Source: Archangium violaceum Cb vi76
GTDB lineage: Bacteria; Myxococcota; Myxococcia; Myxococcales; Myxococcaceae
Assembly: GCF_000733295.1 (NCBI RefSeq)
Contig: NZ_JPMI01000003.1
Coordinates: 62,001 to 126,000, forward strand
Direction of reading: 5' to 3'
Length of the DNA: 64,000 bases
In this document: positions 26,590 to 35,055 of the stretch, piece by piece
Layout: every line of letters starts with the position of its first letter
How positions within the stretch are numbered: the first letter of the stretch is position 1
Translations under genes and position numbers: made by a program
The notes under the pieces: model-generated
What the model saw: only the letters and a program-made list of their open reading frames with translations
Told to the model about the DNA's origin: nothing
Database searches by the model: none

Positions 26590-27408
26590 ATGAGCGGCAC
26601 CTCGGGCTACTTCGACGAAGACGCGGGGCACGCCCGACATTACGCTCTCCTCATGCTCGGTGACGCCTTCCTGCTGCTGCATACGGATCTGCCTCGCGAG
26701 GGACCTGGGAGCGATGAGTGCACCCGCGAGGCGCTCCGCCGTTTGCGACCGCTTCTTCCTCCAACTCCCCGGGTGCTCGACCTGGGGTGTGGCCCCGGCA
26801 GGCAGACGCTCGTGCTGGCGAAGGAACTCGGCACGTCCATTACCGCCGTGGACTCGCACGAGCCCTTCCTGAAGCGGTTGGAGGCCGAGGCGGCGGCCCA
26901 GCGACTCGGCGGCCTGGTGCGCACGCGGCGCGCGGACTTCGCGGCGCTCGAGGACGCCCCGGGCAGCGTGGACCTCATCTGGTCCGAGGGCGCCATCTAC
27001 ATCCTGGGCTGGGGCGCGGGGTTGCGGCGGTGGCGCCCGGTGCTTCGCGAAGGAGGCCTGCTGGCCGCCAGCGAGGCGACGTGGCTCACCGACTCGCCTC
27101 CCTCCGAGGCCGCCGACTTCTGGCGCGAGGCCTACCCGCGCATGGGCACCATCGCCTCCAACAGCGCCACGGCGCGCGAGGCCGGCTTCGAGGTGCTGGA
27201 CACCTTCGTGCTGCCGGCTCCGGCGTGGTGGGACGAGTACTACCATCCGTTGGAGGCACGCATGGCCGCCCTGCGCGAGCGCGCCCGCGGCGACGCGGAC
27301 CTCTCCACCGCCATCGCCGAGACGGAGCGGGAGATAGAGCTCTACACCCGCTACGGCGCCTCCTACGGCTACGTCTTCTACCTGCTCCGGGCCCAGGGCG
27401 GGCGTTGA
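26590..27408 (+). CDS. SAM-dependent methyltransferase, class I
   Basis: A 272-residue enzyme with the Rossmann methyltransferase motif I VLDLGCGPGRQTLVLAKELG (62-81) and acidic residue after strand 2 (ITAVDSHEPFL). The later DLIWSEGAIYILGWGAGLRRWRPVLREGGLL is typical of Methyltransf_25/11 proteins. The substrate is not evident. The C-terminal half contains a Trp-Trp-Asp-Glu-Tyr-Tyr segment that may form the acceptor pocket. It starts 42 bases after the HdeD-like gene. Confidence 0.88.
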   Translation: MSGTSGYFDEDAGHARHYALLMLGDAFLLLHTDLPREGPGSDECTREALRRLRPLLPPTPRVLDLGCGPGRQTLVLAKELGTSITAVDSHEPFLKRLEAEAAAQRLGGLVRTRRADFAALEDAPGSVDLIWSEGAIYILGWGAGLRRWRPVLREGGLLAASEATWLTDSPPSEAADFWREAYPRMGTIASNSATAREAGFEVLDTFVLPAPAWWDEYYHPLEARMAALRERARGDADLSTAIAETEREIELYTRYGASYGYVFYLLRAQGGR

Positions 27409-27445
27409 GGCGCGCCGGGCCCCGTGCCGTGGAAGCCCACGTGCT

Positions 27446-28333
27446 TCAGCGGCAGGGGCCGCAGTCCAGCGCGCAGTCGTCGTAGCGGTTGCTGCTGCCA
27501 CAGGACTCGGTGAACTGGCAGATGCCGTCACCGCACACGACGACGTCCTGGGTGCGCAGCCGGGTGGTGATGGGGCGGTAGCTCCTGCCGTTGCGGGTGC
27601 AGCGCGTGTAGTACGTCCCGGTGGGGTCCAGCGTGCAGCTCGCCTGACAACCGCCGATGTGGACGAGGGGCGGGCATTCGTTGCTCCCCTCGAGCGCGCA
27701 CGCCCTCAGGCTGCTCTGCCACGGGGCCAGCGGAGCCTGGTCATTGCCGACGAAGAAGCCCTCGCTGGTGAACATGTTGCCGAAGAAGCACGCCTCGCGC
27801 ACCGAGAAGTCCGAGAGCTCCGTGTCCGTGTAGGGAATGAGTTGTCCCTGCGCGTTGGTGCCCAGCACGGAGACGCCCACCGAGCGCCCGAACTTGTTGA
27901 CGAGCGCCGCGACGCACGCGGTGACGACCTGCTGCTCCTCCACGGTGGCCGGCGCGCCACCGGACCAGCCCGGCGCCAGCCCCAGGCTCCCGGGCCACGT
28001 ATAGGTGAACCACCCGTCCGAGAAGGTGCGGTACTGCCCGGCCGGTACGGCGCAGCGGACCAGGTACTTCATGAAGAGGCTCGTCGTCAGCGGGCCCTGC
28101 TGGAACCATGAGGTGAAGGTGCTGCTGGCCAGTCCGTTGAACGCCAGTCCATTGAAGGCCAGCCCGTTGAAGGCCAGGCCATTCATGGTCAGCCCATTCA
28201 TGGTCAGCCCGTTGTCGTCCTCGAGCCCCTGGATGGAGGTGCCCACGTCCGGAGGAGGCGCGGGGGCTTCCCCGTCCACGGGGCCGCAGCCCACGGCGAG
28301 TGTCAGCAGCAGTGCTCCGCAAGTGCTCTTCAT
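27446..28333 (-). CDS. Lipoprotein with NGL pentapeptide repeats
   Basis: A 295-residue protein. Lipobox LAVGC gives Cys16. Residues 41-70 are six tandem pentapeptides, NGLTM twice, NGLAF three times and NGLAS once. The remaining domain has a Trp/Gly-rich stretch and many cysteines near the C-terminus (CTLDPTGTYYTRC, CGDGICQFTESCGSSNRYDDCALDCGPC), consistent with a disulphide-rich secreted domain resembling the CGDG...E.C..CP.DC repeats of myxobacterial surface proteins. It is probably surface exposed. The long frame upstream of 28333 is not supported. Divergent from the cyclase gene. Confidence 0.75.
   Translation of the reverse strand: MKSTCGALLLTLAVGCGPVDGEAPAPPPDVGTSIQGLEDDNGLTMNGLTMNGLAFNGLAFNGLAFNGLASSTFTSWFQQGPLTTSLFMKYLVRCAVPAGQYRTFSDGWFTYTWPGSLGLAPGWSGGAPATVEEQQVVTACVAALVNKFGRSVGVSVLGTNAQGQLIPYTDTELSDFSVREACFFGNMFTSEGFFVGNDQAPLAPWQSSLRACALEGSNECPPLVHIGGCQASCTLDPTGTYYTRCTRNGRSYRPITTRLRTQDVVVCGDGICQFTESCGSSNRYDDCALDCGPCR
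28124..28213 (-). repeat. Six 15-bp tandem repeats encoding NGL[TA][MF]
   Basis: Ninety bases made of six 15-bp units inside the lipoprotein gene, each coding Asn-Gly-Leu plus two residues. Units differ at synonymous and near-synonymous positions, so the array is old rather than freshly slipped, but it could still vary in copy number between strains. Confidence 0.8.
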
Positions 28334-28686
28334 GTCCTTCCCCCCGGAGCCCGAGCGTGAAGTCTCCGCCCCGGATGGCGTGGTGCGAAGCGGGCTCCAC
28401 GGAAGAAAGTGACGTTGTTTCTGTAACTCCGATACAGCCTCCAGCTCGGGCCGCACTGGAGCGTTGCCGGTGAACGTTCACCGCGTGGACTGGAAGACAC
28501 CCCGGGAGGTTGTCGTCGGGCATTGGACGATTCGCGTTTTCCTGGCGTGGCCAGGGAGGGGCGAGGGGAGTCGGCTCTTGGCGGATGGTTCGCGTGCTCC
28601 GTGTGGTGGTGCACGAATGGAGGGTGGGGGGGGCGCGAAATTCCGGCCTCACGGTCATCATCATTGCAGGCGAGGGAGAGCGGGTG
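28334..28686. promoter_or_regulatory. Divergent intergenic region with two inverted repeats
   Basis: 353 bases without a gene, between the NGL-repeat lipoprotein and the cyclase regulator. It contains a perfect 16-bp palindrome CGGTGAACGTTCACCG at 28468-28483, of the kind bound by TetR-family repressors, and a looser CTGTA-N7-TACAG inverted repeat at 28421-28437. A purine-rich GGGAGAG ribosome binding site lies just before the cyclase start. Both promoters are inferred to lie here; -10/-35 boxes cannot be assigned with confidence. Confidence 0.5.
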
Positions 28687-31600
28687 ATGGGGAGCCTCCT
28701 GCACATGTTTCCAACACTCACCACCACGGACGGCCCGGGAGTCGGGGGGGCTTCGAGGCGGCGCTCTCCGTCCGTCGAGGCTCCCACCGGCACGGTGGCA
28801 CTCGTCTTCACGGACGTGCAGGACTCCACGCGGCTGTGGGAGCGGTGCGGCGGTGGGATGCGGACGGCGCTGGAGGTACACGACCGGGTGCTGCGCGCGC
28901 TGCTGGCCGAGCACGGCGGTTACGAGGTGAAGACGCAGGGGGACTCCTTCCTGGTGGCCTTCACCTCGGCGGTGGAGGCGGTGCGCTGGTGCCTCGAGGC
29001 GCAGCGGGCGTTGTTGTGCGCGCCCTGGCCGGAGGAGTTGCTCGCCGAGCCGGACGCGGCGGAGGAGAAGGGGCCGGGCGGCTGGGTGTACCGGGGCCTG
29101 CGGGTGCGCATGGGGGTGCACCTGGGGGTGCCGGAGTGCCGTCTGGACGAGCAGACGGGGGAGATGGACTACGTCGGGAGGATGGTGAACGTGGCGGCGC
29201 GCGTGGCGTCGGCCGGCCATGGCGGGCAGGTGCTGGTGAGTGGGGCGGCCTGGGCCCGGGTGGAAGGGGAGTTGGCGGCGCTGGGCCAGCCCCGGGTGCA
29301 CGCGCTGGGCGAGTACCACCTCAAGGGGCTCGAGGAGGCCGTCACGCTGGTGGAGGTGGGGCCCGCGGAACTGGCGGAGCGGCGCTTCGAGGCGCTCCGG
29401 GTGCAGCGGGTGCAGCGGGGCCAGGTGCCGGCCGAGACGGGGGAGTTGATTGGCCGGTGCGAGGAGCTGGCGGCGCTGCGGAGGTGTTTCGACACGCAGG
29501 CGCGGCTCGTCACGTTGCTGGGTCCCGGAGGCATGGGGAAGAGCCGGCTGGCCACGCGTTTCGGCAACCAGGAGCTGGAGGCGCGCACCTGGGAGGGCGG
29601 GGCGTGGATGTGCGAGCTCACCGACGCGTCGACGGTGGGCGACATCTGCCACGCCATGGGCCAGGCGCTGGGCGTCGCGCTCACCCGCAGCGGCGAGGAC
29701 AGCGAGCCGGCGGAGCGGCTGGGGCGGGCCCTGGCCGGGCGCGGGGACGTGCTGGTCATCCTCGACAACGTGGAGCACGTCATCCAACACCTGCCGGCCA
29801 CGCTGGGCCGCTGGCGCGCGCTGGCACCCCGGGCCCGCTTCCTCGTCACCTCGCGCGAGTCGCTGCTGCTGCCCGAGGAGCGCGTCATCGACCTGGAGCC
29901 GCTGCGGGTGCCCGAGGAGGGCGAGACGCGCCCGGAAATCCTGGGCCGCTGTGACGCCATGCGCCTGTTCGTCCAGCGGGCCCGGGCGGTGCGCGGAGGC
30001 TTCGAGCTGACGGAGGCGGAGGCCCCGTTGGTGGCGGACATCGTCCGCAAGTTGGATGGCATTCCGCTGGCCCTCGAGCTCGCGGCGGCGCGCACCAACC
30101 TGCTGGGCGTGTCGCAGATTCAGGAGCGGCTGTCCCGCCGCTTCGAGCTGTTGCGGGGCGCGCGGCGCGACGGCTCGGCGCGGCAGAGCACGCTGTGGGG
30201 AGCCATCGACTGGTCCTGGAATCTGCTGGAGCCGGCGGAGCGGGCGGCGCTGGCGCAGTGCTCGGTGTTCCGCGGGGGCTTCACCCTGGAGGCCGCCGAG
30301 GCGGTGCTCGTGTTTCCTCCGGGTGGGCCGGACGTGATGGAGATCATCCACTCGCTGCGCACCAAGTCGCTCTTGCGCACCTACGCGCCGGACGGGCTGC
30401 CCGGGGAGCTGCGGTTGGGGATGTACGAGAGCATCCGTCAGTACGCGTCCTCCCGGCTCGCGGAGCGGGGCGAGGGGCCGACGTTGGCGGCGCGCCACGC
30501 GAGCTGCTACCTGGCGATGGCCCGGCGGCTGAGCGCGCGGATGCGCGGGGAGGGGGGGGAGCTGGCCTTCCGCCGGCTGGCGTTGGAGCGCGAGAACCTG
30601 CTGGCGGCCTGTGACAACGCGCTGGCGGTGGTGCCCGCCACCGAGGGCTCCGTGGAGCGGGCGTTGGGCGCGCTGGTGGCGCTGGAGCCGGACGTGACGG
30701 CGCGGGGCCCGGTGGGGATTACGCTGTCCCGGTTGGACCGGGCGCTGGAGCTGGCATCCTCCTTGGACGTGGAGCCGCAGCTGCGGGCCGAGGCGCTCGC
30801 GGTGCGGGGCCGGACGCACCATGGCGCGGGCCAGCTCGCCGCGGCCTGGAGGGACCTGGAGGCGGCGCGCTCCGCCTTCGCTTCCCTGGACGCGGTGGAC
30901 CGGACCAAGCGCGTACTGGTGGACCTGAGCATCGTGGCCCGGGACGAGGGAGACATGGGCACGGCGTGGGAGCTGGTGCAGGAGGCCCAGGAGCTGCCCT
31001 CTCTGGGAGACCGGTGGCTGGACGGGTACGCGGTGGGCAACCTCGGAATCCTGGAGCTGGGGCGGCACGGGGCCGGGGCGGCGCTGCCACACCTGCGCAC
31101 CGCGCTGGAGCTGTTCCGCGCCGCGGGAGACGTGGCCTTCGAGGTGGGCTTCCTCACCAACCAGGCCATGGCGATTGGCGAGGGCGGAGGCACGTCGGAG
31201 GCGGTGGTGCTGCTGGAGGAGGCCATGGAGAAGGCCTCGCGCGTGGGAGACAGGGCGGGGCACGCGCTGGCGCGGGTGAACCTGGGCTGCTTCCTGCTGG
31301 ACGCGGGCCGGGCGGCCGAGGCCCGCGAGCACCTGGAGGGCGCCGTGCGCATGGGCCGGCAGCTCGGCATGCGCATCCTGGAGGGCGTCGCGTTGGGCGA
31401 GCTGGGCCGGGCCCTGGTGGCGCTCGGAGCGCTGGAGTCCTCGCGCGCCCGCCTGGCGGAGTCCATCTCCATCCTGGAACGGGTGTCTCGCTGGCACGCG
31501 CTGCGCTTCACCGCGCACCTGGCCTCGGTGCAGGCGGCGCTCGGAGAGCTCGTGGCGGCCCGGGATGGTTTCGCCTCGCTGGAGGTGACGCCCGAGCTGC

Positions 31601-31839
31601 GCGACGACGCCGTGCTGCGCGAGCTCTCCTCGCTGCTGCGGGCCTCGCTGGACCTGGCCGAGGCCGCGCGGAGTGCTCCGGGCAGCGAGGCGGGGATGAA
31701 GTGCCTCGCGGAGGCTCGGCGGCGCGTGGAGCGGGCGCGCGGTGCTCCGGCGGAGGCGGCTTCGTCGGACCTGCGCGAGGCCCTGCGGGTGCTCGGCCGG
31801 AACGTGCTGGAGGCCCAGGGGGACACCGCCCAGGCGTGA
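28687..31839 (+). CDS. Nucleotidyl cyclase / STAND-type ATPase / TPR regulator
   Basis: A 1050-residue protein. Residues about 35-225 form a class III cyclase domain with FTDVQDSTRLWE (metal-binding D43), GDSFLVAF (D86) and YVGRMVNVAARV (N168, R172). Next comes a P-loop ATPase of the AfsR/MalT type, with Walker A GPGGMGKS at 279-286, DVLVILDNVEHV as Walker B and SRESLLLPEERVIDL. The C-terminal 450 residues are TPR-like helices. This architecture belongs to the large adenylate/guanylate-cyclase-domain regulators common in myxobacteria. Transmembrane segments are absent, so it is cytoplasmic. Both metal aspartates are present, so cyclase activity is possible; which nucleotide is not determined. 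Confidence 0.88.
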   Translation: MGSLLHMFPTLTTTDGPGVGGASRRRSPSVEAPTGTVALVFTDVQDSTRLWERCGGGMRTALEVHDRVLRALLAEHGGYEVKTQGDSFLVAFTSAVEAVRWCLEAQRALLCAPWPEELLAEPDAAEEKGPGGWVYRGLRVRMGVHLGVPECRLDEQTGEMDYVGRMVNVAARVASAGHGGQVLVSGAAWARVEGELAALGQPRVHALGEYHLKGLEEAVTLVEVGPAELAERRFEALRVQRVQRGQVPAETGELIGRCEELAALRRCFDTQARLVTLLGPGGMGKSRLATRFGNQELEARTWEGGAWMCELTDASTVGDICHAMGQALGVALTRSGEDSEPAERLGRALAGRGDVLVILDNVEHVIQHLPATLGRWRALAPRARFLVTSRESLLLPEERVIDLEPLRVPEEGETRPEILGRCDAMRLFVQRARAVRGGFELTEAEAPLVADIVRKLDGIPLALELAAARTNLLGVSQIQERLSRRFELLRGARRDGSARQSTLWGAIDWSWNLLEPAERAALAQCSVFRGGFTLEAAEAVLVFPPGGPDVMEIIHSLRTKSLLRTYAPDGLPGELRLGMYESIRQYASSRLAERGEGPTLAARHASCYLAMARRLSARMRGEGGELAFRRLALERENLLAACDNALAVVPATEGSVERALGALVALEPDVTARGPVGITLSRLDRALELASSLDVEPQLRAEALAVRGRTHHGAGQLAAAWRDLEAARSAFASLDAVDRTKRVLVDLSIVARDEGDMGTAWELVQEAQELPSLGDRWLDGYAVGNLGILELGRHGAGAALPHLRTALELFRAAGDVAFEVGFLTNQAMAIGEGGGTSEAVVLLEEAMEKASRVGDRAGHALARVNLGCFLLDAGRAAEAREHLEGAVRMGRQLGMRILEGVALGELGRALVALGALESSRARLAESISILERVSRWHALRFTAHLASVQAALGELVAARDGFASLEVTPELRDDAVLRELSSLLRASLDLAEAARSAPGSEAGMKCLAEARRRVERARGAPAEAASSDLREALRVLGRNVLEAQGDTAQA

Positions 31840-31857
31840 GCGGTGTCCCGGGCGGCT

Positions 31858-34590
31858 TCAGCGTTGTGTCGGCGTGTTCACGCCCTTGCCGAGGCCGCGG
31901 ATGAATTCCCGCACACTCGGCTGATGGCGGCGCTCCGCCTCGATGCACAGCTGAATGGACTCGAGCGCTCGGGCGAGCGAGCGGGGCCCGCCCTCGATCT
32001 TCTCCACGCGGGAACGCAGGAAGGACTCGGCCTCGGCGCGCCCCTGCTCGTCGCAGAGTCCTCCCACCATCGCGATGAGCTGGTTCAGCTCATCCGAGCG
32101 CATCCGGCTGGAGAGCGTGTCGAACTGGCTCCGGTAGAAGTCCCAGGCCTGGGCACGTGACTCGGGGATGGAGAAGACGGTGTAGAGGATGGACGTCGTC
32201 TCGCGCACGTCGAACGTGTCTCCGGTCACCAGGGAGAGGGCCTGCTTCACGAGCTCAGGGTCGCGGAAGACGCCGAGCGCGCTGAGCAGCCGGGTGCGCT
32301 CGGTGCGGTCCTTCGCCACGCGGGCCTGGGCGAGCACCGTGTCGAAGAGGGCCTTGTCTCCCCCCTCGCGCACGGCCACCCGGAGGGCGGTATAGCCCAC
32401 CTCCGGGTGCACGGCCTCGCGGTCCGCCAGCCACGCGCGGCCGAGCTTGCTGCCCTCCTGGGTGAGGGCGGGGTCCCGTCCATTGATGACCACGCGGCCG
32501 AGCAGCAGGAAGCGCAGCTGCTTCACGTCATCGCTCTCGCCCGGCTTGGGCGTCCAGCCCACGGCGCGGGCGCGGGCGCCATAGGTGTCGCGCAGCCAGG
32601 CCTGGTAGCGCGAGCGTTCGGCCTCGGGGAGCCGCTCGACCTTGACGCCGGAGAGGAGCTGCGCGCCGCGCTGGAGGATGAGGCGCTGGGAGTCCGAGGC
32701 GGTGGCGGGGACGAGCTTCAAGGCCTCGCCGAGCGGCACGTCCCCCCGGTCCACGGCGGCCTTCACGTCGGCCAGGAAGGCGAGGCGCTCCTGGGTGCTC
32801 AGCGTCCCCGGAGGAACGGAGAGCAGCCAGGCGAGCTGCTCGCGCGAGTAGCTCACGCGGTAGTAGCCGGTGCCGCCGGCGTTGAGGAGGAGCCACGAGG
32901 GGCAACCCTGGACGGGCAGCTCCACCTCCGCCGTGGGGGTGGAGAGGAGCGTGCAGGTGCGCGTGGCGTCCTTGCCCTTGCCGGCGCGCAGGCACACGGG
33001 GATGTCCCACGTCCGCGCGGTGGAGCCGGTGGAGCCGGCGGGGAGGTAGCGCTCCTGGGAGAGCGTCAGCTTCGGCGCCGTGCCCGGCTTGCACTGGAGG
33101 CTGGCGGAGACGCGGGGGACGCCGGGCTGGTCCACGTAGCCGCGGAAGACGCGGGCCGCGTCGGGCCCGAGCGACTCACCGAGCGTGGCGAGGAAGCCAT
33201 CCGAGTCCGTCACCGCCCATTCATGCTTGCGCACGTGGGTGCGCAGCGCGTCGCGCAGCCGCTCCGTGCCGAGCCAGCCCTGGAGCATGGAGAGCAGGGA
33301 GGCGCCCTTGGAATAGGTGGTGCCGTTGTCGAAGGAGCCGATGATGTCGTCGTTGGTGGTGATGGGCTTGCGGACCGCGGGCGAGGTGATGAGGGAGTCC
33401 GTCTCGAGCGCGAAGACGGCCGAGTGGGCCTGGCCCTCCAGCGCGTACTGCCAGGCGGGGTCGAACTGGCCGGTGATTTCGTGGTCGAGCCAGGTGGTGA
33501 GGGACTCGTTGAGCCAGATGTCGTCCCACCAGCGGCAGGTGACGACGTCGCCGAACCAGTAGTGGGCCAGCTCGTGGATGGCGATGTTCACATAGGACTT
33601 GCGGCGCTGGAGCGTTTCCTCGCCGGGGCGGATGAGGGTGAGGGGCTGGCCGAGCGCGACGATGCCGGGGTGCTCCATGGTGCCCCAGAAGCGGGGCACC
33701 ACCGCCACGTCGAGCTTCTCGTACGGATAGGTCTGGTCGAAGAAGTCCTCGAGCAGGGTGATGATGCGCGGGGTGACGCTGGCGGCGTAGGCCGTCTCGG
33801 CACCGCGGCCCCTGGGGACGATGAAGCGCAGGGGAACGTGGGCACGGCCGATGGTGCCGGCGTCCACCAGCTCGAAGGGGCCCACCACGAAGGCGACGAG
33901 GTAGCTCGGCATGGGGCGGCTCTCGGCGAAGGTGACGCGCTTGAGGCCCCCGGGCAGCGGCTCCTCGGAGACGATGGCGTGGTTGGCGAGCGCCGCGTGC
34001 TCCTGCTTCACGGTGAAGCGCAGCGTCCAGGGCACCTTGAAGCCCGGCTCGTCGAAGCACGGGAAGGCACGCCGCGCGTCGATGGGCTCGAAGAAGGTAT
34101 AGAGGTAGGACTCGCCGCCCTCTTCCACGGCGTAGATGCCCTGGCTGCGCTCGCGGTCCGCGCGGCCGGTGAAGGTGAGGACGAGCTGGGCCGGGCCGGT
34201 GCCGAGCGTCTCGGGGAGCAGCACGCCGAGCCGGCCCTCGGTGGCGGTGACGGCGCGGGCCTCCAGCGTGCGGCCGTTGACGAGGACGCGGGCCCGCGTC
34301 ACCTGGAGCTCCCGCGCGTGCAGCCACACCTGACGTACCGCTTCACGGACGTCCAGGTCCACGGTGACGGTGCCGGCGTAGGTGGGCTCTGCGGGGAGGA
34401 GCGTCAGGTCCAGCGTGTAGCGCACCGGCCGCACGGAGTCGGGCAGGCGCAACCGTGGAGGCTGGGGCTCGGGCCATTCCGGGGCGGCGGCCACGGGCGT
34501 GGAAGCCGTGGGGGCCGCCGGTGGGGCCTCGGGCGCATGGGCACAGCGAAGGGAGAGGAGAGCGACGAGAGCGACAGGTAACCAGCGCAT
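31858..34590 (-). CDS. M1-family zinc aminopeptidase, exported
   Basis: A 910-residue peptidase. Zinc ligands are HELAHYWFG at 339-346 with the downstream NES glutamate E362, giving HEXXH-X18-E. The exopeptidase motif usually GAMEN reads GTMEH at 303-307, a variant. The upstream PCFDEPGFKVPWTL is diagnostic for M1, and the C-terminal half is the ERAP1-like helical domain. Start ATG 34590 gives a signal (RWLPVALVALLSLRCAHA); the Cys could be a lipobox but the preceding Arg is atypical, so lipid attachment is uncertain. It probably trims peptides in the envelope. It lies 31 bases downstream of the permuted tRNA elements on the same strand. Confidence 0.92.
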   Translation of the reverse strand: MRWLPVALVALLSLRCAHAPEAPPAAPTASTPVAAAPEWPEPQPPRLRLPDSVRPVRYTLDLTLLPAEPTYAGTVTVDLDVREAVRQVWLHARELQVTRARVLVNGRTLEARAVTATEGRLGVLLPETLGTGPAQLVLTFTGRADRERSQGIYAVEEGGESYLYTFFEPIDARRAFPCFDEPGFKVPWTLRFTVKQEHAALANHAIVSEEPLPGGLKRVTFAESRPMPSYLVAFVVGPFELVDAGTIGRAHVPLRFIVPRGRGAETAYAASVTPRIITLLEDFFDQTYPYEKLDVAVVPRFWGTMEHPGIVALGQPLTLIRPGEETLQRRKSYVNIAIHELAHYWFGDVVTCRWWDDIWLNESLTTWLDHEITGQFDPAWQYALEGQAHSAVFALETDSLITSPAVRKPITTNDDIIGSFDNGTTYSKGASLLSMLQGWLGTERLRDALRTHVRKHEWAVTDSDGFLATLGESLGPDAARVFRGYVDQPGVPRVSASLQCKPGTAPKLTLSQERYLPAGSTGSTARTWDIPVCLRAGKGKDATRTCTLLSTPTAEVELPVQGCPSWLLLNAGGTGYYRVSYSREQLAWLLSVPPGTLSTQERLAFLADVKAAVDRGDVPLGEALKLVPATASDSQRLILQRGAQLLSGVKVERLPEAERSRYQAWLRDTYGARARAVGWTPKPGESDDVKQLRFLLLGRVVINGRDPALTQEGSKLGRAWLADREAVHPEVGYTALRVAVREGGDKALFDTVLAQARVAKDRTERTRLLSALGVFRDPELVKQALSLVTGDTFDVRETTSILYTVFSIPESRAQAWDFYRSQFDTLSSRMRSDELNQLIAMVGGLCDEQGRAEAESFLRSRVEKIEGGPRSLARALESIQLCIEAERRHQPSVREFIRGLGKGVNTPTQR

Positions 34591-34644
34591 GGGGCGCGAG
34601 GTTACCCGCCCGAAGGGGTCTGCGTCCGAGTGAGGAAGCCGTCT

Positions 34645-34727
34645 TGGAGTCTCATGCTCTACCGACTGAGCTATCTCCCCCATGAAGGAGGGGGGAGAGC
34701 CGGATTCGAACCGGCGGCCCTGAGAGT
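34645..34727 (-). tRNA. Circularly permuted tRNA-like gene, Trp-type anticodon CCA
   Basis: Read on the minus strand, the 3' half comes first: anticodon-stem 3' strand TCTCA, variable loop GGGCC, T-arm GCCGG-TTCGAAT-CCGGC, and acceptor strand TCTCCCC ending at 34692. After an 11-base spacer the 5' half follows: acceptor GGGGAGA from 34680, TA, D-arm GCTC-AGTCGGTA-GAGC, A, stem TGAGA and CTCCA. Rejoined, all four stems pair perfectly (GGGGAGA/TCTCCCC, TGAGA/TCTCA) and the loop carries CCA, the tryptophan anticodon. CCA is not encoded at the 3' end, and the base after the acceptor is C, unusual for tRNA-Trp. A flanking helix (34753-34760 with 34621-34628) encloses the element. It may be a functional permuted tRNA or a derived RNA. 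Confidence 0.7.
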
Positions 34728-34806
34728 GACGAGCGTGTAGGGCCTCCTCGGCCGGACGCAAATGCTGTCAGAGAGAAATTGAAACGCCCGAGTGGAAAAG
34801 CCGTTT

Positions 34807-34885
34807 GACTGCTCGATTAATAGTCGAGTGCCTTTACCATTTGGCTATTCCCGCGCATGGTGCGGGAAGTTGGATTCGAACCAAC
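34807..34885 (-). tRNA. Circularly permuted tRNA-like gene, Asn-type anticodon ATT
   Basis: On the minus strand the 3' half leads: T-arm GTTGG-TTCGAAT-CCAAC, acceptor TTCCCGC, A and encoded CCA (to 34858). Three bases later the 5' half starts with acceptor GCGGGAA (34854), TA, D-arm GCC-AAATGGTAAA-GGC, A, anticodon arm CTCGA-CTATTAA-TCGAG, and variable loop CAGTC. Rejoining the T-arm after CAGTC gives a complete 75-76-base tRNA in which every stem is perfectly paired. The loop has U33 and anticodon ATT, close to the CTGTTAA of normal tRNA-Asn but with A at position 34. A 10-bp flanking helix (34912-34921 with 34781-34790) encloses it. A normal, unpermuted reading was tested and fails. Confidence 0.72.
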
Positions 34886-35055
34886 AGAGGTGCGTGTAAG
34901 ACCTCTCCTGCCGGGCGCTTCAAAGCTATCGCGGGGGGTCGGGCGATGCCGCCGTCGTTCCCGCCTACACTTGAAGAGACGCGAGCCGCCGTCATGTCCT
35001 GACACGCTCTTTTCCGGGGGATTTTCCGGGCGCAGGGAGGCGCTACCATCGCGGG

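Noticed and set aside
28330-31518. 1062-codon open frame on the minus strand opposite the cyclase regulator
   Set aside because: Very His/Gln/Arg/Pro-rich composition with no domain; a shadow of a high-GC gene with strong motifs on the plus strand.
32407-34581. 724-codon plus-strand frame opposite the M1 aminopeptidase
   Set aside because: Shadow of the peptidase; no start context and Gly/Glu/Val-rich low-complexity composition.
34845-34945. Conventional (unpermuted) tRNA ending at the encoded CCA at 34858
   Set aside because: The 76 bases upstream of that CCA have no acceptor strand pairing with TTCCCGC and no D-arm; the matching acceptor and D-arm lie immediately downstream instead.
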